From: ZC4RG42 sp003242425
GTDB taxonomy: Bacteria; Pseudomonadota; Gammaproteobacteria; Burkholderiales; SG8-39
NCBI GenBank assembly: GCA_937907425.1
Contig: CALCIE010000081.1
Span: 1 to 64,000, forward strand
Length of the DNA: 64,000 nucleotides
Direction of reading: 5' to 3'
Made by a program: the position numbers and the translations under genes. The notes below the pieces were generated by a model. That model worked only from the letters and a program-made list of their open reading frames with translations. It made no database searches and was not told where the DNA came from. Positions 60,299 to 64,000 of this stretch are shown piece after piece. Position 1 is the first letter of the stretch. Every line of letters begins with the position of its first letter.

Positions 60299-62641
60299 CT
60301 ACTTGATGAGTCCGCGCAACAACTGTTCGCCGAGACCGCCGCGCGGCTTCTCCTCCTTCTTCTCGTCCTGCTTCTGCGCCTCGCCCGCGTCGCGCTGGCC
60401 GCCCAGGCGGCGTTCGAGCTGTTTGCGCAACTCCTCCTTCGCCCGGTCGGCGATCAGCGCCTGGGTGTCGAGTTTGTAGGTGAGCGCGTCCAGCGGCCCG
60501 CGGATCACGACCGGCACGGTGATGCTCGCCACCTGATCGAGACCCTTGCCGCCCTGCCCGGTGGAGGTGTTCACCAGCGAGGCTTTCACCGAGTAATCGA
60601 GGCTGGAAGCCGGAATGTCGAGCGTGCCGGCGCCCTGCACGCGCAGGAAGGGCGAGCGCAACAGCAGATCGTCGTTCCTGGCGACGCCCTTGTCGATACG
60701 GAAGCTCGCACTGAGATCGGAGAAATCGGTTTGTTCACCGCCGCGCGCGAGCTCCTCTTTGGCGCTTTCCGAGCCGAGCGTGGCCTTCACCTTGCGCAGC
60801 GCCTCGGCGAGGTTGAAACCTTTCACCGCGCCGTCCTTCAGCACGAGGCTTGCCGTGCCGTCGAGCGCGCGTTTCAAGGCATCGGGCGTCGCGCCCGCCG
60901 TGCGCACGTCGAGCTCGACGTTGCCGCGTCCTTCCAGCAGATCCTTGTCCGCCACATCGCGCAGCAAGGGGCCGATGTTCACGCCGGTCAGGCGCTGCTG
61001 CACGGCGAAGGCGTTGCGATGCGCGTTGACGCTCGCCTTGCCCGCCAGGCTACCGCCGTAGAGGTTCGCGCGCATCGGCGAGACGTCGAGCTGCCCGTTG
61101 TCCGCCTGCACGCGGATATCCACGTTCTGGGCCTGGATCTTCGACACGATCAAGGCATCCGCTTTCACGCTGCCGCGCAGCTTGAGCGGCTTGAGCCAGG
61201 CGAGGTCGATCGGCGCCTCCTTCGCTTCATCCGCCTTGCCGCCGCCGGCCGAAGGCGCACCGCCCTTCGCCGGCGCCGCCTGCGCTTCGTCGCCAGGCGG
61301 CAGATAGCGGTCGACATTGAGCCGGTCGGCGGCGAGATCGAATTCGATCGCGGGCGCATCGAAGCCGCGCACTGCGTACTTGAGATTCACCGTGCCGTCT
61401 TCCAGCTTGGCACGCAACTCGCCCTGCGCCGTCTGTTTCGCCCAAGCGAGCTGCTGCCCGCCTTCGAGCGCGAGCTGCGCGCGCTTGTTCGGCACTTTGG
61501 GGCCGGCGAAGCTGAACTCACCCGCGAGGCGCGCGAGCGACAGCAGCTTCTCGTCCAGATCGATCACCACGGGCGTGGCGAGCTTGCCCTCGACCGCCAG
61601 CTCGCTTTGCTTGTACTGCAGATCGGTCGCCGCCTGCTCGAAGCGGATGACGTTGCCTTCGGCCTGCACCGGCGACAGGCGCACATCCGCCGTCACTGCG
61701 CGATCGGCCTGCGCGTATTTGAGCCTGCCCGAGATCGGCTTGCTCTCGGCGCGCTCCGGCGAGATGTAGAGCTTGGTAATACTGAACTGCGCATCCAGCA
61801 TCTTGCCCGACTGCGCGCTCGCCTCGATGCCGCTCAGGTCGATGCGTTGCGCCGCGGCGTCGAAGCCGGCGATGTCGCCCTTGACGTGCAACTGCAGCGG
61901 CCCCACCGCTTCGGCATCGCCTTGCGCCTTGAATTCAAGGTTGGAAAGCTGGCCGGCGCGCTTGTCCAGATCGAAGCGGTAACCGGCCTGCAGCGCGAGC
62001 TGCAACGCGAGCTTGGGCTGCTCGCCCGCCACATGCGCCGAAAAGTCGAGCTTGCCGGGCACGCCGCTGGCGATGCGGCCGGTCATGAGATTGATGTTCG
62101 AAGCGCGCAGCCGCGTGCCGTTCGTCTCGTCCGTCCAGCTCACGTTGGCGTTCTGCAGCGCGATGCCGCCGATGTCGATCGCAGGCAGCTGAGCCGCCTT
62201 CTCGCTGTCGGATTTCGGCGCCGGCTTCTTCTCCGCCTCCGGCTCGCCGCCCAGCAGGTCGTCGAAGTTCGTGCGGCCGTCGCGGTACTTGACCAGATCC
62301 GCCTGCAGACCGGTCAGCGTCACTTCGTCGACGATGATCTGCTTGGAGAGCAGCGGCAGCAGCGCCAGCGCGACGCGCGCCTCCTCGATGCGCGCGAAGT
62401 TCGCATCGCTGTTCGGCGCGGACAGCGCCAGCCCCTCGACCGCCGCGCCGATCTTGGGGAAGAAGCGCAGCTCGATGTCGCCGTCGACGGTCAGGGTGCG
62501 GCCCGTGCGCTCCTTGACCATCTGGATCAATTGCGGCTTGTAGCTGTTGGGATCGAAGGTGGCCGCCACATAGGCCACGATCGCGACGAGCACCACCAAC
62601 AACGCCAGCAACGCCCAACCGATCCATTTCAATATCTTCAT
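60299..62641 (-). CDS. AsmA family protein
   Basis: 780-residue AsmA-like protein. One N-terminal membrane helix (about 4-26, LKWIGWALLALLVVLVAIVAYV) precedes a very long repetitive beta-rich periplasmic region of the kind proposed to form lipid-transfer bridges, with DPNSYKPQLIQMVKERTGR at the start and a C-terminal AsmA domain (about 590-750, DISASS-type DIPASSLDYSVKASL). A Lys/Glu-rich tail ends the chain. Start ATG 62641 overlaps the nucleotidase stop by 4 bp. Confidence 0.92.
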   Translation of the reverse strand: MKILKWIGWALLALLVVLVAIVAYVAATFDPNSYKPQLIQMVKERTGRTLTVDGDIELRFFPKIGAAVEGLALSAPNSDANFARIEEARVALALLPLLSKQIIVDEVTLTGLQADLVKYRDGRTNFDDLLGGEPEAEKKPAPKSDSEKAAQLPAIDIGGIALQNANVSWTDETNGTRLRASNINLMTGRIASGVPGKLDFSAHVAGEQPKLALQLALQAGYRFDLDKRAGQLSNLEFKAQGDAEAVGPLQLHVKGDIAGFDAAAQRIDLSGIEASAQSGKMLDAQFSITKLYISPERAESKPISGRLKYAQADRAVTADVRLSPVQAEGNVIRFEQAATDLQYKQSELAVEGKLATPVVIDLDEKLLSLARLAGEFSFAGPKVPNKRAQLALEGGQQLAWAKQTAQGELRAKLEDGTVNLKYAVRGFDAPAIEFDLAADRLNVDRYLPPGDEAQAAPAKGGAPSAGGGKADEAKEAPIDLAWLKPLKLRGSVKADALIVSKIQAQNVDIRVQADNGQLDVSPMRANLYGGSLAGKASVNAHRNAFAVQQRLTGVNIGPLLRDVADKDLLEGRGNVELDVRTAGATPDALKRALDGTASLVLKDGAVKGFNLAEALRKVKATLGSESAKEELARGGEQTDFSDLSASFRIDKGVARNDDLLLRSPFLRVQGAGTLDIPASSLDYSVKASLVNTSTGQGGKGLDQVASITVPVVIRGPLDALTYKLDTQALIADRAKEELRKQLERRLGGQRDAGEAQKQDEKKEEKPRGGLGEQLLRGLIK

Positions 62642-63558
62642 GCGTTTTCCTTGCTCTCGTTGGCGACCCCGAACGGCACGTGTCCCGTCGCGACGTGCAG
62701 CCGCGCCGATTCGCAATGGCCGCGCTGGTCATCGAAGAAGATGTCCGCACCGAAGGCACGGAGGAACTTGCCCTTCTCCAGTCCGCCGAGGAAGAGCGCC
62801 TCGTCGATGCGAATGTCCCAGGCGCGCAGCGTCCGCACCACCCGCTCGTGCGCGGGCGCGCTGCGCGCGGTGACGAGCGCCGTTCGGATGGGCGAGGCGT
62901 CCGGCGGGTACTCGGACTGGATGCGGTGCAAGGCGGCGAGGAAGTTCTTGAACGGCCCGCCGGACAGCGGCTCGCGCGCGGCGGATACCTCGTTCTCGTG
63001 GAAGCGCTCCAGCCCGTCGCGTTTGTAGACCCGTTCGGCCTCGTCGGAGAAGATCACCGCGTCGCCGTCGAAAGCGATGCGCAGCTGGCCGCTCTTTTCC
63101 AGGTTGGGGCCGAGGTTGGCAGGCAGGATGGTCGCCGCCGCATGCCCGGCCTCGAGCGCCTTGCGCACGTCCTGCGGATTCGCGGACAGGAACAGATCGG
63201 CGTTGAAGGCCGGTACGTAGGGATAGGTGCTCTCTCCGCCTGTGAAGGCCGCGCGGGTGATGTCGAGCTTGTAGTGCTCGATGGAGTTCATCACCCGCAG
63301 TCCCGTGTCCGCGGTATTGCGCGACAGCAGGATCACTTCGACGCGCGGCCGCTTCGGCGGCAGTTCGTTGAGCGCCAGCAGCTTTTTCACCAGCGGAAAG
63401 GCGATGCCCGGCGCCAGCACCTCGTCCTCGCGCTCGCGCTGATATTGGTAATAGGCCTCCAGCCCCTGCTCCTCGAAGACGCGGTTGCTCTCTTCCAGAT
63501 CGAAGAGCGCGCGGGAGGAAATTGCGACAACCAGCTTGCCGTCGAATGTGGCGGGCAT
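62638..63558 (-). CDS. 5'-nucleotidase family protein
   Basis: 306-residue protein of the Pfam 5-nucleotidase family related to cytosolic 5'-nucleotidase 1A. Characteristic are VVAISSRALFDLEESNRVFEE split over the N-terminus, VEVILLSRNTADTGLRVMNSI, the acidic LRIAFDGDAVIFSDEAERVY motif and the C-terminal FLGGLEKGKFLRAFGADIFFDDQ. No signal peptide, so probably cytosolic. It heads a short minus-strand unit with the AsmA and mutY genes. Confidence 0.9.
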   Translation of the reverse strand: MPATFDGKLVVAISSRALFDLEESNRVFEEQGLEAYYQYQREREDEVLAPGIAFPLVKKLLALNELPPKRPRVEVILLSRNTADTGLRVMNSIEHYKLDITRAAFTGGESTYPYVPAFNADLFLSANPQDVRKALEAGHAAATILPANLGPNLEKSGQLRIAFDGDAVIFSDEAERVYKRDGLERFHENEVSAAREPLSGGPFKNFLAALHRIQSEYPPDASPIRTALVTARSAPAHERVVRTLRAWDIRIDEALFLGGLEKGKFLRAFGADIFFDDQRGHCESARLHVATGHVPFGVANESKENA

Positions 63559-63666
63559 GGATTTCCGTCTGGCTCAGGTAACAGGCCGGCGCGAAGTGCG
63601 CTCCGTCCATCGCATTCTAACTCCGCGGCGCGGCGTGCTCCTCAGCCGGCCGGATGGACGGCCTCG

Positions 63667-63695
63667 TTGCCCCGACGGGCAAGGCCACATAGAAT
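63667..63695 (+). promoter_or_regulatory. Sigma70 promoter of tRNA-Gly
   Basis: TTGCCC (63667-63672) and TAGAAT (63690-63695) are separated by exactly 17 bp and lie 13 bp before the tRNA 5' end, as expected for a tRNA promoter. Confidence 0.75.
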
Positions 63696-63708
63696 CACGC
63701 ACTGCCAT

Positions 63709-63782
63709 GCGGGTGTAGTTCAATGGTAGAACCTCAGCTTCCCAAGCTGATGACGTGGGTTCGATTCCCATCACCCGCTCCA
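63709..63782 (+). tRNA. tRNA-Gly (anticodon CCC)
   Basis: A 74-nt tRNA with encoded CCA. Acceptor GCGGGTG pairs with the 3' CACCCGC part; the D arm includes TAGTTCAATGGTAGAAC; the anticodon loop TTCCCAA gives CCC (63741-63743); the T arm has GTGGGTTCGATTCCCAT. It closely resembles E. coli tRNA-Gly(CCC). Its 3' terminal bases are repeated 202 bp downstream. Confidence 0.97.
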
Positions 63783-63785
63783 GAT
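63764..63785 (+). repeat. Direct repeat copy 1: tRNA-Gly 3' end (possible att site)
   Basis: Twenty-two bases, covering the tRNA T-stem/acceptor 3' side, CCA and 3 more bases, recur exactly at 63966-63987. Such duplications of a tRNA 3' end mark integration by tyrosine recombinases. This copy is part of the intact tRNA. Confidence 0.85.
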
Positions 63786-63820
63786 ACGTAGGCAGCCTCG
63801 ACGAGGCTGCCTACGTATCT
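63782..63820. repeat. Perfect 19-bp inverted repeat next to tRNA-Gly
   Basis: Arms AGATACGTAGGCAGCCTCG and its exact complement are separated by one base. It begins at the last base of the tRNA CCA. It would fold into a very stable hairpin in RNA; no T run follows, so it is not a textbook terminator, though it could stop exonucleases or serve as a recombination structure. Confidence 0.92.
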
Positions 63821-63965
63821 GGGATGGTCGACGGGTGAAGTACCCGCTGGTTCGACAACCGGATGTCCGGGGACATCCGGTTGGACGCCGGGGGCTTCAG
63901 CATCCGGCGGCCCGAGCAGCCTTGGCTGCGAGGGATGAGCGGATCGCCCTAAGCGAGACGCTCAC
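63821..63965. other. Structured, apparently non-coding segment between the direct repeats
   Basis: This stretch holds several further inverted repeats: CGGGT/ACCCG at 63832-63846 nested in GTCGA/TCGAC at 63827-63856, CAACCGGATGTCC and its complement at 63856-63883, GCAGCC/GGCTGC near 63916-63929 and TGAGCG/CGCTCA near 63936-63964. No open frame with a start and ribosome site is visible. It may be a structured RNA, a stack of REP-like palindromes, or the end of a mobile element. Confidence 0.6.
63856..63883. repeat. Perfect 13-bp inverted repeat
   Basis: CAACCGGATGTCC and its exact reverse complement are separated by two bases. It is the second strongest hairpin in the segment after tRNA-Gly. 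Confidence 0.9.
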
Positions 63966-63987
63966 ATTCCCATCACCCGCTCCAGAT
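63966..63987 (+). repeat. Direct repeat copy 2 of the tRNA-Gly 3' end
   Basis: Exact second copy of the 22 bases at 63764-63785, not preceded by the rest of a tRNA. The sequence after it (TACGCAGG) also resembles that after copy 1 (ACGTAGG), so the duplication may extend slightly with changes. The window ends 13 bases further on. Confidence 0.85.
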
Positions 63988-64000
63988 TACGCAGGCCGCC

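Noticed and set aside
63747..63753. CTGATGA inside tRNA-Gly, resembling a hammerhead ribozyme core
   Set aside because: It is part of the normal anticodon stem and variable region, and the other hammerhead core elements and stems are missing.

Overview
The window is high-GC, densely packed chromosomal DNA from a Gram-negative bacterium. Its outer-membrane genes (lpt, mla), cytochrome bc1, Tat, HprK/RapZ/RpoN neighbourhood, short-form HisG and gene order (murA-hisGDCBHAFIE-HIT-tatABC and petABC-sspA-sspB) point to a betaproteobacterium, probably of the Rhodocyclales/Nitrosomonadales type. The placement is inferred from protein character and synteny; no database search was possible.

Layout. 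(1) 1-3.7 kb, plus strand: a YeaH-SpoVR stationary-phase pair, a 4-OT-like tautomerase, an unrecognised acidic protein and a clear terminator. (2) 3.7-13.8 kb: a 0.5-kb stretch with no recognised gene; a TonB-dependent siderophore receptor that is frameshifted at about 5057 and preceded by a Fur-box-like site; a MacA-MacB-outer membrane factor efflux operon (minus strand); and, divergent from it, a BaeSR-like two-component pair. (3) 13.8-18.1 kb, minus strand: tRNA-Thr(UGU), sspB, sspA and petABC (bc1 complex). (4) 18.1-30.3 kb: a Nif3-like gene, a membrane-anchored DegS/AlgW-type protease (plus strand), then tatC-tatB-tatA, a HIT protein, the nine-gene histidine block hisE-I-F-A-H-B-C-D-G, murA and a BolA/IbaG protein, all minus strand. 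Transcription of the minus-strand block runs from the mla genes near 36 kb down toward tatC. (5) 30.3-36 kb, minus strand: a YadGH-like ABC exporter and the Mla phospholipid transport genes (mlaF-E-D-A-C-B).

(6) 36.2-49.8 kb, plus strand: the most unusual region. A response regulator with a sigma54-type AAA+ domain but a degenerate GAFTGA loop precedes a tightly overlapping MSHA/type II-like pilus locus: secretin, TPR protein, GspE-type ATPase with an MshEN-like N-terminus, GspF-type platform protein, GspL-like and PilO-like proteins, a small periplasmic protein and three prepilin-like proteins. Two of the prepilins share an LPCP motif, and one of those is 561 residues long without the conserved Glu5. 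No prepilin peptidase or retraction ATPase is in the window. (7) 49.8-58.0 kb, plus strand: the conserved kdsD-kdsC-lptC-lptA-lptB-rpoN-hpf-ptsN-hprK-(psiF)-rapZ block for LPS precursor synthesis, LPS transport, sigma54 and nitrogen-PTS control. (8) 58-63.6 kb: ubiX, a LON-domain protein, then mutY, an AsmA-like protein and a 5'-nucleotidase (minus strand).

(9) 63.6-64.0 kb: tRNA-Gly(CCC) with a good promoter, followed by about 180 bp rich in perfect inverted repeats and then a second copy of the last bases of the tRNA plus its flank. This looks like a tRNA-associated attachment duplication around a small structured, apparently non-coding segment, and the window ends inside it.

Most of the window is ordinary core genome. 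The items most worth following are the pilus locus with its atypical regulator and pseudopilins, the repeat-flanked segment at the tRNA-Gly end, and the frameshifted Fur-controlled receptor beside the MacAB exporter.
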